Below, in pieces: positions 9,725-17,957 of a DNA stretch of 45,719 nt (positions are counted from its first letter, which is position 1; each line of letters starts with the position of its first letter). A program made the translations under genes and the position numbers. The notes under the pieces were generated by a model, which was given only the letters and a program-made list of their open reading frames with translations, did no database searches and had not been told where the DNA came from. This DNA comes from Desulfobacterales bacterium (GTDB taxonomy: Bacteria > Desulfobacterota > Desulfobacteria > Desulfobacterales > C00003060), in contig JAGMBW010000126.1 in the NCBI GenBank assembly GCA_023129535.1, forward strand, positions 1 through 45,719, written 5' to 3'.

Positions 9725-10564
9725 TTCCAATATAGTATTATCTATCAAACGCGTCTTGCCGACCCATACGGCCAGGGCTATCAGGGTTGGGCCGTCAACG
9801 CGGTCAACGTTCTTGAGGGTTTCCGGGTCGCATAGGGCGACATATTCGATTTTCGTATAAGGATAGGAGCGGATAAGCTCTGATGCCTCATGGATGAGTT
9901 GGCTGGCATCCCTCACGCCCTGAGCTACGTTTTTTTCGGCCTGTTGAACGGCCTGAAAGAGAGACAGGGCAGACTCCCTTTCCTCTTCTGAGAGATAGGC
10001 GTTTCGGGAGCTCATAGCGAGACCGTCTGGTTCTCGTACAATAGGGACCCCAATGATCCTTATATCAAAATGCAAATCACGCACCATGCGCCGGATAATA
10101 ACGAGCTGCTGGTAGTCCTTTTCGCCAAAAATGGCCACGTGCGGTTTGACTATGTTAAAGAGCTTGGTTACCACCGTGGCCACACCACGGAAATGGCCAG
10201 GCCTCGATGCGCTACAAAGGTAGCGAGGAAGCAGCTCCAGATCAACATACGTCTGGTACGCTGTGTCATACATGGCCTCGGCCTCAGGGGCAAAGATGAT
10301 ATCGACGCCCTCGGACGCGGCCAGACGCACGTCCCGATCCAGATCCCGAGGGTAGGCCTGAAAGTCTTCTGCTGGGCCAAACTGTGTGGGGTTGACAAAG
10401 ATGCTTATGATCAGGGTGTCTCCATGTTCTCGCCCCTCACGCACGAGGCCCAGATGACCCTCGTGCATGTAACCCATGGTGGGAACAAAAGCAATGGTCT
10501 TGCCTGTCTGCAGCAAGCGCCTTGCCTGTTGCTGCATGTGATCTATGGCTGTGATAATCTGAAT
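9710..10564 (-). CDS. panC: Pantothenate synthetase, probably starting at ATT
   Basis: Condenses pantoate with beta-alanine using ATP, the last step to pantothenate; partner of panD just downstream. It has the HIGH-type nucleotide motif in PTMGYMHEGH, SIFVNPTQFGP, FGEKDYQQL and the KMSKS-like MSSRNAYLS. No ATG lies near the expected N-terminus. The family normally starts M-x-I-I-T, and the codon at exactly that place (10562-10564) is ATT, with GGAGG five bases upstream; this gives 284 residues, the family's usual length. Alternatives are GTG at 10576 and TTG at 10582 or 10612, all with badly spaced ribosome sites. The gene identity is firm; the ATT start is an inference. A repeat word supplies the stop codon. 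Confidence 0.93.
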   Translation of the reverse strand: MQIITAIDHMQQQARRLLQTGKTIAFVPTMGYMHEGHLGLVREGREHGDTLIISIFVNPTQFGPAEDFQAYPRDLDRDVRLAASEGVDIIFAPEAEAMYDTAYQTYVDLELLPRYLCSASRPGHFRGVATVVTKLFNIVKPHVAIFGEKDYQQLVIIRRMVRDLHFDIRIIGVPIVREPDGLAMSSRNAYLSEEERESALSLFQAVQQAEKNVAQGVRDASQLIHEASELIRSYPYTKIEYVALCDPETLKNVDRVDGPTLIALAVWVGKTRLIDNTILEPIEN

Positions 10565-10652
10565 GTGGCCCTCCACGCGCAAAAATGAATATTTTAATCC
10601 TCCACTTTGCAAATGTCAACTTATACCTTCCGACAGTACAACGATATACTCT

Positions 10653-10677
10653 GGTTACAATGCTCTGCGTTGTAACC
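10653..10677. repeat. Palindrome A: GGTTACAA / TTGTAACC
   Basis: Eight-base arms GGTTACAA and TTGTAACC surround TGCTCTGCG. An identical 25-base copy is at 10926-10950. The same CTCTGCG core appears in other palindromes of this spacer with unrelated stems. Confidence 0.85.
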
Positions 10678-10714
10678 CTGGCCCAGACCCCTGGCCCAGA
10701 CCCTGGCCCAGACC
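10678..10714 (+). repeat. Three tandem CTGGCCCAGACC units
   Basis: CTGGCCCAGACC occurs three times head to tail (10678, 10691, 10703), directly after palindrome A. Each unit contains the small palindrome CTGGCCCAG. Confidence 0.85.
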
Positions 10715-10725
10715 GGGATTATAGG

Positions 10726-10880
10726 CTTACTAGATCAATTTAAGCGAGTCGCGCCAGGGCGGGCCTGGCTTATAGGCTCAATCGGCTGACCTGAGCACAC
10801 AGCACCCTGTAGACTTAGCAAGCTGATTCGAGCACGTCGCGTCAGGGCAGGCTGGACTATGGCCTTAGCAGACTGATTGG
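10726..10880 (+). repeat. Imperfect direct repeat of about 65 bases
   Basis: The stretch from about 10726 (CTTACTAGATCAATTTAAGC) and that from about 10818 (CTTAGCAAGCTGATTCGAGC) align over some 65 bases, sharing GTCGCG-CAGGGC-GGC and ending in a GGCTGA/GACTGA motif. No protein-like reading was found. It is part of the 650-base geneless spacer between panC and the M16 peptidase gene. Confidence 0.6.
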
Positions 10881-10884
10881 TATA

Positions 10885-10909
10885 CGTTCCCACGCAGAGC
10901 ATGGGAACG
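10885..10909. repeat. Palindrome B: CGTTCCCA / TGGGAACG, copy 1
   Basis: Arms CGTTCCCA and TGGGAACG surround CGCAGAGCA, the reverse complement of the core of palindrome A. A second exact copy is at 11023-11047. Palindromes of the GTTCCCACGC...GGGAAC type are known to me from many environmental bacterial genomes. Confidence 0.85.
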
Positions 10910-10925
10910 AGAATCAATATACTCT

Positions 10926-10950
10926 GGTTACAATGCTCTGCGTTGTAACC
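10926..10950. repeat. Palindrome A, copy 2
   Basis: Identical to 10653-10677. It is followed by GGACGCTCTGCGTCC (10959-10973) and GGCGCAGCGCAGAGCGCC (10995-11012), two more palindromes with the CTCTGCG core and yet other stems. Confidence 0.85.
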
Positions 10951-11022
10951 GAACCGCCGGACGCTCTGCGTCCAATACGTGTAGCTACTTACTCGGCGCA
11001 GCGCAGAGCGCCTATCGGTATA

Positions 11023-11047
11023 CGTTCCCACGCAGAGCATGGGAACG
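11023..11047. repeat. Palindrome B, copy 2
   Basis: Identical to 10885-10909, including the flanking GGTATA before and AGAAT after it. Confidence 0.85.
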
Positions 11048-11057
11048 AGAATAGGGC

Positions 11058-11076
11058 CCAAAATTGGAATTGCTGG
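11058..11076 (+). repeat. Short dispersed repeat, copy 2
   Basis: CCAAAATTGGAATTGCTGG, one mismatch from 6-24. The remaining 186 bases to the peptidase start hold AT-rich sequence and no recognised motif. Confidence 0.5.
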
Positions 11077-11262
11077 TGAATACTTGGCGAGCTTGCAGAT
11101 ATAGGCCGGGATATGGTATTGCTCACATTGAGAAATCAGGAAGCAATTGTTGAAGAAATATAAAATCACAAAAAACAACACCCAATCAAATGAAGTATTT
11201 TTTACTCAATTTGGGTATTAGTAACATAACACGAGCCGACGATATTTGCCCACGGAGGAGTT

Positions 11263-14001
11263 ATGATTGATCGGGGACTCTGGTTGAAGCCCTTCACGGA
11301 GAAGTTGACAGTTGTCTTTTTAGTGAGCGCACTATGCCTGGTTTACGGTTTCCAGCGTTATGTACACGGGGAAACAGATCCATGTGCTCCAGCTCAAAGC
11401 CGAACCGATGTCTTTAACAGCCCCGAGATCGATCGCATCATCCCTTCCAAACCTGATGACCTGTTTGTGGTCTTGAAAAACGGACTCAGCATATTAATTC
11501 GTGAGTCTCACGGATCAAAAGTGGTCTCGTCTCAGGTATTGGTCAAGACCGGATCGATCTATGAGGGGCACAGGACAGGAGCCGGGATTTCTCACTACCT
11601 GGAGCATGTAGTATCAGGCGGCACAACCTCAAAGCTTACTGAGGCACAGATCAAGGAGCGTCTTCAGGCCATAGGGGGGGCTACCAACGCCTATACGAGT
11701 TATGGCCATACTGGATATTTCATCAATACCATACGGGAACATTACAAAGATGCCCTGTCCTTGATTTTGGCCTATGTGACCGACTGCCAATTTGATGAAA
11801 CCGAATATCAGAGAGAAAAGGGCGTGATCCTCCAGGAATTTCAGATGGGAGAAAACAACCCGTCCCGCCAGCTCTGGTACTTGTTTATGAGGACAGCGTA
11901 CCGAAAGCATCCCGTCCGATATCCGGTTATTGGGGAAAAAGAGATTTTTCTCAAAATGGATAAAGAGGACCTCATAGCCCATTATCGTGGGTGGTATATT
12001 CCAGAGAATATAGTCGTTTCAGTGGCTGGAGACATAGACAAAGAAGAGGTGCTCAGAACAGTGCTCGATCTTACCCGAATCCTGAAAAGCGCTCCAAATC
12101 CTCCGTATGTTCTTCCGGCGGAGCCACCCCAGCTTGCCCTGCGCAGAGCGGAAAAGGCCTTGCCTATGGCAAGGATCGCACAGGCTCAAATTGGCTTTCG
12201 AACTGTTGCCCTGACCGATCCAGACCTCTATGCCCTTGATGTGCTGGCCGTGATTATGGGTGACGGCCGTACTTCAAGGCTGTATCAGACAGTGCGTGAT
12301 CAAAAGGGCCTAGTTCTTTCGATCGGAGCGACAAGCTGGACCCCTGCTTTTGCAAAAGGCCAGTTTTTGATCTCTATGGATCTTGCCTATGACAATGTAT
12401 CCAGGGCGACGGATGCGGTGTGGGAAGAACTCTTATATGTTCAACAAAATCCGGTCAGCGAAGAGGCCCTGAAACGGGCCAAGAACAAAGTTGTAGCGGA
12501 CCATATCTTTGGTCAGGAGTCTGTGCAAAGCCGGGCGAGTCAGCTTGCCCGGGATTGGCTAAGCACGGGTGATCCTTATTTCAGTGAAAACTACGTGTCA
12601 AAGATCCAGGAGGTCAGATCTGAAGCGGTGAGGCGGGTAGCCGAAAAATACTTTCAGAGAGACCGCATGACGGTGGCGGTAATCAAGCCCCACGGGGTAG
12701 CATTGAAAACCCGGGAGTTGCCATTACCAACGCGTGCCTCACAGGAAAAAGTTCACAAGATCATATTGCCAAATCAGATGACCCTTCTTCTGAAAAGGAA
12801 TACAGCCACACCCATTGTTGCCTTGAAGTTTATGGTAAAGGGAGGACTTCGGTTCGAGCCCGTGGAAAAACCGGGGCTTTCTCAATTCATGGCATCCCTT
12901 ATGACCAAGGGGACCAGGAATCGATCCAAGATCGAGATTGCAAAGGCCATCGAAGATGTGGGGGGGTCGATTCAGTCCAGCTCTGGATATAACGTAGTGA
13001 GCATATCTGTTTCAGTTCTGAAGGAACACCTCGACATCGCCCTGGACGTGCTTTCCGACGTGGTTCTCCACCCCACTTTTCCGGAAATTGAAATCAAAAA
13101 GCAGCGGAGGGAGACCCTTTTGGCTATCCAAAGGCTGGACGAAGACTGGACGAGGGAGATTAGTCGACTTTTCAAGCGGCATTATTACCATAAGCATCCT
13201 TATAAAAATGATGTGATCGGCTTTGCCAAGGCCGTGGAGAGCTTTTGTGGCAAAGACATAAGAGATTTTTGCCAATCGATCATGTTGCCGAACAATGCTG
13301 TTTTGGCCATATTCGGAGACATCGACCCCGAGACAGTGGCTCGCAAGGTTGAGAAGTTTTTTGAAGACTTTCAACCTGGCATTTTGGAACAGCCCATCAT
13401 TGAGATGGAAACGAAAAATATTGTCCAGGACGAAACCTTTGAGATACTCAACGAGAAGACATCAGCGGCGATTTTAGTAGGGTATAATGGCCTGACGCTT
13501 GCCGACCATGACCGCCCTGTGGTGGATGTGCTGGACGCCATTGTTTCGGGTATCCGGTATCCCAGCGGCTGGCTGCATGACGCGCTTCGAGGAGGGGACA
13601 GGAGTCTGGTCTATTATGTGCACGCCTATCCCGCCTTTGGGATCGATGGCGGGTATTTCGGCATAATGGCCCAGACCACCCTAAATAATTATGAAGAGGT
13701 CTTAGAGATTATTCTGGATAAGATGGCCTTGATTCAAAATACGGAGGTGGACCCCACAACCTTAGAGCGAGCCAGGGGCATGTGCATCACCACACACGAG
13801 ATCGACCTGGAAAAAATAGGATCTCAGGCATCAAGTGCCGCTGTCAACGAAATCTTAGGATTGGGCTATGATTATGACATTATGTATCCTGGGCTCATTG
13901 AGCGTGTGAGCGCAGGGGACGTTTTGCGGGTAGCGAAAAAACTATTTTCCCACCATCTGATTGTGGCAACGAAACCGAAACGATTGAATATTGACGATTG
14001 A
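11263..14001 (+). CDS. Exported M16 zinc peptidase, two catalytic-type domains
   Basis: A 912-residue pitrilysin/insulinase-family protein with tandem M16 domains in one chain. The first (about 45-480) has the inverted zinc motif HYLEH (His111, Glu114, His115) and the third ligand Glu192 in GVILQEF, so it should be active. The second (about 490-905) has no HxxEH and looks like the usual inactive partner half. Residues 15-35 form a hydrophobic stretch after several charges, a likely signal peptide or anchor, so the enzyme should act in the periplasm. The ATG has GGAGGAG just upstream. The last residues (-LNIDD) and the TGA stop are encoded by the GATTGAC-word repeat arm. The substrate cannot be inferred. 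It is convergent with plsB. Confidence 0.93.
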   Translation: MIDRGLWLKPFTEKLTVVFLVSALCLVYGFQRYVHGETDPCAPAQSRTDVFNSPEIDRIIPSKPDDLFVVLKNGLSILIRESHGSKVVSSQVLVKTGSIYEGHRTGAGISHYLEHVVSGGTTSKLTEAQIKERLQAIGGATNAYTSYGHTGYFINTIREHYKDALSLILAYVTDCQFDETEYQREKGVILQEFQMGENNPSRQLWYLFMRTAYRKHPVRYPVIGEKEIFLKMDKEDLIAHYRGWYIPENIVVSVAGDIDKEEVLRTVLDLTRILKSAPNPPYVLPAEPPQLALRRAEKALPMARIAQAQIGFRTVALTDPDLYALDVLAVIMGDGRTSRLYQTVRDQKGLVLSIGATSWTPAFAKGQFLISMDLAYDNVSRATDAVWEELLYVQQNPVSEEALKRAKNKVVADHIFGQESVQSRASQLARDWLSTGDPYFSENYVSKIQEVRSEAVRRVAEKYFQRDRMTVAVIKPHGVALKTRELPLPTRASQEKVHKIILPNQMTLLLKRNTATPIVALKFMVKGGLRFEPVEKPGLSQFMASLMTKGTRNRSKIEIAKAIEDVGGSIQSSSGYNVVSISVSVLKEHLDIALDVLSDVVLHPTFPEIEIKKQRRETLLAIQRLDEDWTREISRLFKRHYYHKHPYKNDVIGFAKAVESFCGKDIRDFCQSIMLPNNAVLAIFGDIDPETVARKVEKFFEDFQPGILEQPIIEMETKNIVQDETFEILNEKTSAAILVGYNGLTLADHDRPVVDVLDAIVSGIRYPSGWLHDALRGGDRSLVYYVHAYPAFGIDGGYFGIMAQTTLNNYEEVLEIILDKMALIQNTEVDPTTLERARGMCITTHEIDLEKIGSQASSAAVNEILGLGYDYDIMYPGLIERVSAGDVLRVAKKLFSHHLIVATKPKRLNIDD

Positions 14002-14283
14002 TGATTGACGATTGATGATTGATGAACATCTAATAAGCTCAAGTTTCGCACCCTGAAACAGAAAGAAAGACATATATCCAAAGGCTTTTCTAGCAAGAAT
14101 TGTCGCGCATTCTGTTTACCAATGCTATTGCGTTTCACGTTATGACATGTTTTCTGGATTCCTGCTTTCGCAGAGCCTGCCCCTGTGAAAACAGGGGAAT
14201 GACAAGGAGTTGCGGTTTTGTGTCATTCCCGCGAAGGCGGGAATCCATTCAATCATCAATCGTCAATCATCAATATTCAATCC
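13982..14283. repeat. GATTGAT-word hairpin element spanning the M16-plsB junction
   Basis: The 5' arm (13982-14025) repeats a 7-base word, GATTGAC/GATTGAT. The 3' arm (14247-14283) repeats its reverse complement (CAATCAT/CAATCGT). The arms pair over some 35 bases. The 5' arm contains the M16 stop codon and the 3' arm abuts the plsB stop codon, so the element fills the convergent junction exactly. The loop holds a separate MITE-like repeat (14155-14247). Confidence 0.85.
14155..14247. repeat. MITE-like repeat with TGGATTCC / GGAATCCA ends
   Basis: The left part TGGATTCCTGCTTTCGCAG and right part CGCGAAGGCGGGAATCCA are imperfect inverted repeats. Between them CCCCTGT/ACAGGGG and two GGAATGACA-like motifs occur. 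CATTCCCGCGAAGGCGGGAATCC is a widespread palindromic repeat type. It is nested inside the arms of the 13982-14283 element. Confidence 0.7.
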
Positions 14284-16907
14284 TAAAAGCAACTCAGGTA
14301 TTTTTGGATGACCTCGGTATAGAATTCAATCCTTTCTTTGTCTTCGGTTCCCCTGACCCCTTTGAAATTGAAAAATGTCAGCGCGTTCTCGTAATTGACC
14401 TGAGATAGGGCCTCGCTCCTTTCGATTTCTCGTCGCTTGTACAACTGATTGCCTAATGCCCGGATTTTTTTCATACGTTCCTTCTTGACCAGGTCACGCC
14501 GATTATGTGCTTGCAGTAGCTTCAGTGCCACCCAGTACGATTCGAAATAAGTCTTGAGGAAACTCGCAAAATACAACAGCTTGCGGAAACCTGCAGCGGT
14601 AATATTATAAGTGTCAGGAAGAGTAGGGTGAGGTATGAGTATGGCGTCATCAATGAAGGCCTTTAGGGTTTTTCTGACCATATATTCAGGGGTCTTGTCC
14701 ACGTCATACGCGAACTCATACTTGAAGAAATCCTGCAAGAAGTTGTAATCCGACTGCAAGGCCGATGCCGAGAATTGAAAGGCGTCATAGGAAAGGATCG
14801 CCAGGGCTGTGTATGCTGCTGGAATAAAAAAATGGATGCAGTTGTTCTTGTAATATTCAATGCTCAGGCGTTTGTTTTCGCACACTAAATACCATTTCTC
14901 ATCAGTGGCTGTGTCGTCCTGCCCCTTTACTCGCTGTCTCTCGATAAACTTTCGATGATTATACGTGGCCAAGACATTTTCGACGGCGTGGTAGGGATCG
15001 TCAAGGTTTTCCGACAACCGGGCCTTTTGGGAAAGCAAATAGCTCAAGTAAATCTCCACATAGCCCATAAGCTCCTTTTGGCTGAAACGCGGTTTGGGGT
15101 AATTCAGGATAGCACAGGCTGTGAGTGCTTCGGGCGTGACCACTGAGATAGCATTGATGGCATTCATGATCCGATAGGAGAGGTTGCGGCCCAGGGCCTG
15201 ATATTCAGTCTGGTCCATGTCCTGCAAAGAGGCGTTGAATGTTGTCGCCATGGCCTCAAGCGAAATCGGATCAGCAAATTGGACATATATACGGCCGTAT
15301 CGTTTTTTCAAAACCTTTCGGGCCCGAATCAGTTGCCAGAAGCTTTCCTTTTTCTTTTGGATTCCTTCCAATTCGTTCAGAATGGCAGTTTCTTCGAGAA
15401 GGCGGTCATATCCAACATAGACAGGCACAAACACCAGATCCTGACAGACCTTATTCTTGTATGCATCCATCAGTATAGAAACCAAACCTGTTTTTGGAAG
15501 GACCAGTTTTCCCGTTCGACTCCGCCCCCCCTCAATAAAAAACTCAATATTGAAACCTTGCTCAATTAACATGTGGACGTATGCTGAGAAGATGGCCGCG
15601 TACAGTTTTACCCCGTGAAAAGTTCGTTTTATGAAAAAGGCCCCGCTTTTCCTAAAAAGCGTTCCCAAGGGCCAGAAGGCAAGGTTGCGGCCCGCTGCCA
15701 CATGAGGAGAGGGCATGTTATTCGTAAACAAAAGATAGTTAAGGATAAGGTAATCAAAATGGCTCTTATGGCAAGGAACAAAGACAATGGGAGCCTTTGT
15801 AGCAGCGCTTTTCACCCGGTGCAGGCCTTCCATATCAAGTGTGACACCGTCAAACATGGTCTTCCATATCCATCCAATAATTATGGCAAGGACCTGAATG
15901 AAGGTAACACTATAATCTGCTGCGATTTCACTTAGGTAGGCATCGGCTTTTTTGTAGATTTCGCTGATATCCTGATCCTGGGATTGAGCATACCGTTTCA
16001 TAAAATCCTGGAACCGTTCATTTCTCAGTATGAGTTCTTTTAACTCCTCTCGCGTCTTGAGCATCGGCCCGGTGATGCTCTGGCGGTGGCGATTCATCTG
16101 GTCCAGAAGCCTGTTTCGGAGAATAAATGAGAGCCGTTCAAGGTCGCGCTCCTGGTTTTCAGGCTCCTGAAGAAAATGTTGCAGGTTGACCGGATCAGAG
16201 ATCTCTACAAAGGCCTTTTGAGGGGTACGCAGAATAACTGCCCATCGTCGAAGCCGCCCGGGGTTCTCTCGGCTGCCAAACATAATATCAAGAAGAGTCC
16301 CAGGGGGACGGTGGGGCTTTTTACTGAAAAGGAGCCACTGGGGGACTATGTATATCGGACGATCGGTTGTGCGCTGTAATTCAATAAGATATTTCAAAGG
16401 GTCCCATTTGGCTTTTACAAATCGATGATAGAACCCCTTTCGGCCAATCAGAGAGAGAAAGGCCGCAGCCCCTGCTTCCATTTGACGCTTGAAGTAGCCT
16501 GATTCGTAAGGATTTGGAAAGATCTTGTACCTGAAGAGATGATCCACGTGGGCAAAGAAGATGCGGATGAGTCGGGAGACCTTCTGCCATAGGAAGATCC
16601 TATATTCAAAGCCGATTTCCGGAAATGGGATTCCTTCTTCCTTATATCGGGTATGATAAAAAAGATATTCAAATCGGCTCTCGTACTTAGAGACGTAGAC
16701 GATGATAGCTCCTTTGGAGAGGGTTTTCAGGAACGCACTCTGGGTAGGGTTAATATAGACGTCGGAAAACAATGACCTGAGCATCAAGGATGACAAAAAC
16801 CCCGACTTTTTTGGCAGACTGCAGGTATAATGATCATGATGGCCCTGAAGAGCAGCGTCTATCCACGTTCTTAATTTTTCTTTTATTTGTTGAGCCAGTT
16901 TCATCAT
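14283..16907 (-). CDS. plsB: Glycerol-3-phosphate 1-O-acyltransferase, PlsB type
   Basis: Starts phospholipid synthesis by acylating glycerol-3-phosphate at position 1, at the inner membrane. The 874 residues hold the four acyltransferase blocks in order: HKSHFDYLIL (His380, Asp385), GAFFIKRTF, FIEGGRSRTGK and FVPVYVGYDRLLEE, with a long N-terminal part (about 1-370) and a C-terminal region as in E. coli PlsB (807 residues). The ATG at 16907 is followed by a second Met; no clear ribosome site is visible upstream (CTAACTGTAAAT). It is divergent from the small gene at 17013 with only about 105 bases between the starts. The stop codon abuts a repeat arm. Confidence 0.93.
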   Translation of the reverse strand: MMKLAQQIKEKLRTWIDAALQGHHDHYTCSLPKKSGFLSSLMLRSLFSDVYINPTQSAFLKTLSKGAIIVYVSKYESRFEYLFYHTRYKEEGIPFPEIGFEYRIFLWQKVSRLIRIFFAHVDHLFRYKIFPNPYESGYFKRQMEAGAAAFLSLIGRKGFYHRFVKAKWDPLKYLIELQRTTDRPIYIVPQWLLFSKKPHRPPGTLLDIMFGSRENPGRLRRWAVILRTPQKAFVEISDPVNLQHFLQEPENQERDLERLSFILRNRLLDQMNRHRQSITGPMLKTREELKELILRNERFQDFMKRYAQSQDQDISEIYKKADAYLSEIAADYSVTFIQVLAIIIGWIWKTMFDGVTLDMEGLHRVKSAATKAPIVFVPCHKSHFDYLILNYLLFTNNMPSPHVAAGRNLAFWPLGTLFRKSGAFFIKRTFHGVKLYAAIFSAYVHMLIEQGFNIEFFIEGGRSRTGKLVLPKTGLVSILMDAYKNKVCQDLVFVPVYVGYDRLLEETAILNELEGIQKKKESFWQLIRARKVLKKRYGRIYVQFADPISLEAMATTFNASLQDMDQTEYQALGRNLSYRIMNAINAISVVTPEALTACAILNYPKPRFSQKELMGYVEIYLSYLLSQKARLSENLDDPYHAVENVLATYNHRKFIERQRVKGQDDTATDEKWYLVCENKRLSIEYYKNNCIHFFIPAAYTALAILSYDAFQFSASALQSDYNFLQDFFKYEFAYDVDKTPEYMVRKTLKAFIDDAILIPHPTLPDTYNITAAGFRKLLYFASFLKTYFESYWVALKLLQAHNRRDLVKKERMKKIRALGNQLYKRREIERSEALSQVNYENALTFFNFKGVRGTEDKERIEFYTEVIQKYLSCF

Positions 16908-17012
16908 ATTTACAGTTAGTTACAAACGACAATTTCCCGGTTGGTCGCCGAGAATAATAGCACGATTTTTTTCTGTGTCAATTTGAAAATAGTGTGGTAT
17001 AGAGAGACTGCT

Positions 17013-17336
17013 ATGGCGACTATCGGAGACGTTGTCCTGATTTACTGCGAGGAACAGCCAGCTTTTTTTGCCCGTATCGAAGATATCTCGGCTGACCGAA
17101 AACGGGATTGGTATCAGGTAAAACTGCTCGTGCTCCAGATTCCTTTGACAGAGGCGGTCTGGATACTCAGGGATGTATACATTGATGGCGAGGCTTTTAC
17201 TATGAATGGCCGCAGGATTAGGATAGAAAAGGTGACGGGGCAGCGAGAGCGCTTGCCATCTGACAGCGATTTCAGGAAGAGAGATGACCCTATCAATGAT
17301 AAAGTGATATCCATTTTTGACCGAAAAAGGGTTTAG
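17013..17336 (+). CDS. Unrecognised small cytosolic protein, 107 residues
   Basis: I do not recognise the family. From the ATG at 17013 the product begins MATIGDVVLIYCEEQPAFFA, then alternates hydrophobic and charged residues as a small beta-rich fold would, with a basic C-terminal tail ending in DRKRV. There is no signal peptide or membrane segment. The longer frame from 16941 adds 24 residues that look like noncoding sequence, so I prefer the internal ATG, although its ribosome site (AGAGAG) is weak. It is divergent from plsB and 300 bases upstream of another unknown gene. Confidence 0.6.
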   Translation: MATIGDVVLIYCEEQPAFFARIEDISADRKRDWYQVKLLVLQIPLTEAVWILRDVYIDGEAFTMNGRRIRIEKVTGQRERLPSDSDFRKRDDPINDKVISIFDRKRV

Positions 17337-17644
17337 CAAATATTTTTGTACTTGATTTGCTGGTTGGCTTGTGTTACGGAAATCTGCGTTACAAGTTGAA
17401 CTTATTTGAACATATAATATACATCTTAAGAAAAACATTTTGGGGTTGAAAACCGGGCTAGACGAAATCAAACATGGTCCATTAAGCTAGCAGGCACAAG
17501 GCGCAAGGCTAAAGGCAGAAGACCTTGTGCCCTGAGCCTTGCGCCTTGTGCCAGTGGTTGATTGCGAGAAAGAACGCAAAGGCAAGAGAGTGCCATACCC
17601 CAAAAACTTTATCTTAAAAACTATAAAAAGGAGGACAGTGTAAC
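17337..17644. other. Geneless spacer, 308 bases
   Basis: Contains AT-rich sequence, the 18-bp inverted repeat at 17493-17552, and, at its end, the strong ribosome site AAAAGGAGG of the next gene. No ORF or RNA gene is recognisable. Confidence 0.6.
17493..17552. repeat. 18-bp perfect inverted repeat built of GCAAGGC-type words
   Basis: GGCACAAGGCGCAAGGCT (17493-17510) and AGCCTTGCGCCTTGTGCC (17535-17552) are exact reverse complements around a 24-base loop that again contains CCTTGTGCC. It could terminate the gene ending at 17336, but it sits 156 bases downstream and lacks a T-run. It resembles the other word hairpins, with a G-rich 5' arm. Confidence 0.85.
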
Positions 17645-17941
17645 ATGAAGACACTAATTGGTGGGGCGGCTGCTGCGGTTTTGGGGATTATTGGATTGGC
17701 AGTATGGTGGAAACCCTTCTTGCAGTTGCTGGCAGGCGCGATTCCATTTGGCCTTCTGTCGGGCGGTGGGCTGGCAATCTATTTGGGATTTGACGAGTTA
17801 AAGGATACGTGGAAAAGCAAAAAGGAAGATTTTGGGCCTTCCATTGAGAAGGAAGAGGCTGCTCAGTATAAGGAAGAGGTTGAAAAGTTGAAGAAAGAGG
17901 TTGAAGAACTGAAAGGACAAAAACAGGAGCAGGCGACGTAG
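17645..17941 (+). CDS. Small membrane protein with C-terminal coiled coil
   Basis: A 98-residue protein of unrecognised family. Residues 4-22 (Ala/Gly-rich) and about 26-48 are hydrophobic and probably form two membrane helices. From about residue 66 to the end the chain is Glu/Lys-rich with heptad-like repeats (EEVEKLKKEVEELK), a likely cytosolic coiled coil. The ribosome site AAAAGGAGG lies 12 bases before the ATG, and the composition is protein-like, so the gene is probably real and well expressed. It ends 16 bases from the convergent rnhA-like gene. The shape suggests a scaffold or membrane-shaping role, but nothing in the sequence fixes one. Confidence 0.75.
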   Translation: MKTLIGGAAAAVLGIIGLAVWWKPFLQLLAGAIPFGLLSGGGLAIYLGFDELKDTWKSKKEDFGPSIEKEEAAQYKEEVEKLKKEVEELKGQKQEQAT

Positions 17942-17957
17942 AAGAAGAAACTTGAAA

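Noticed and set aside
10735-11181. 148-codon minus-strand frame in the panC-M16 spacer
   Set aside because: Its sequence is two translated copies of the palindromes (LVPMLCVGTYT twice) and the flanking repeats. It is repeat read as protein.
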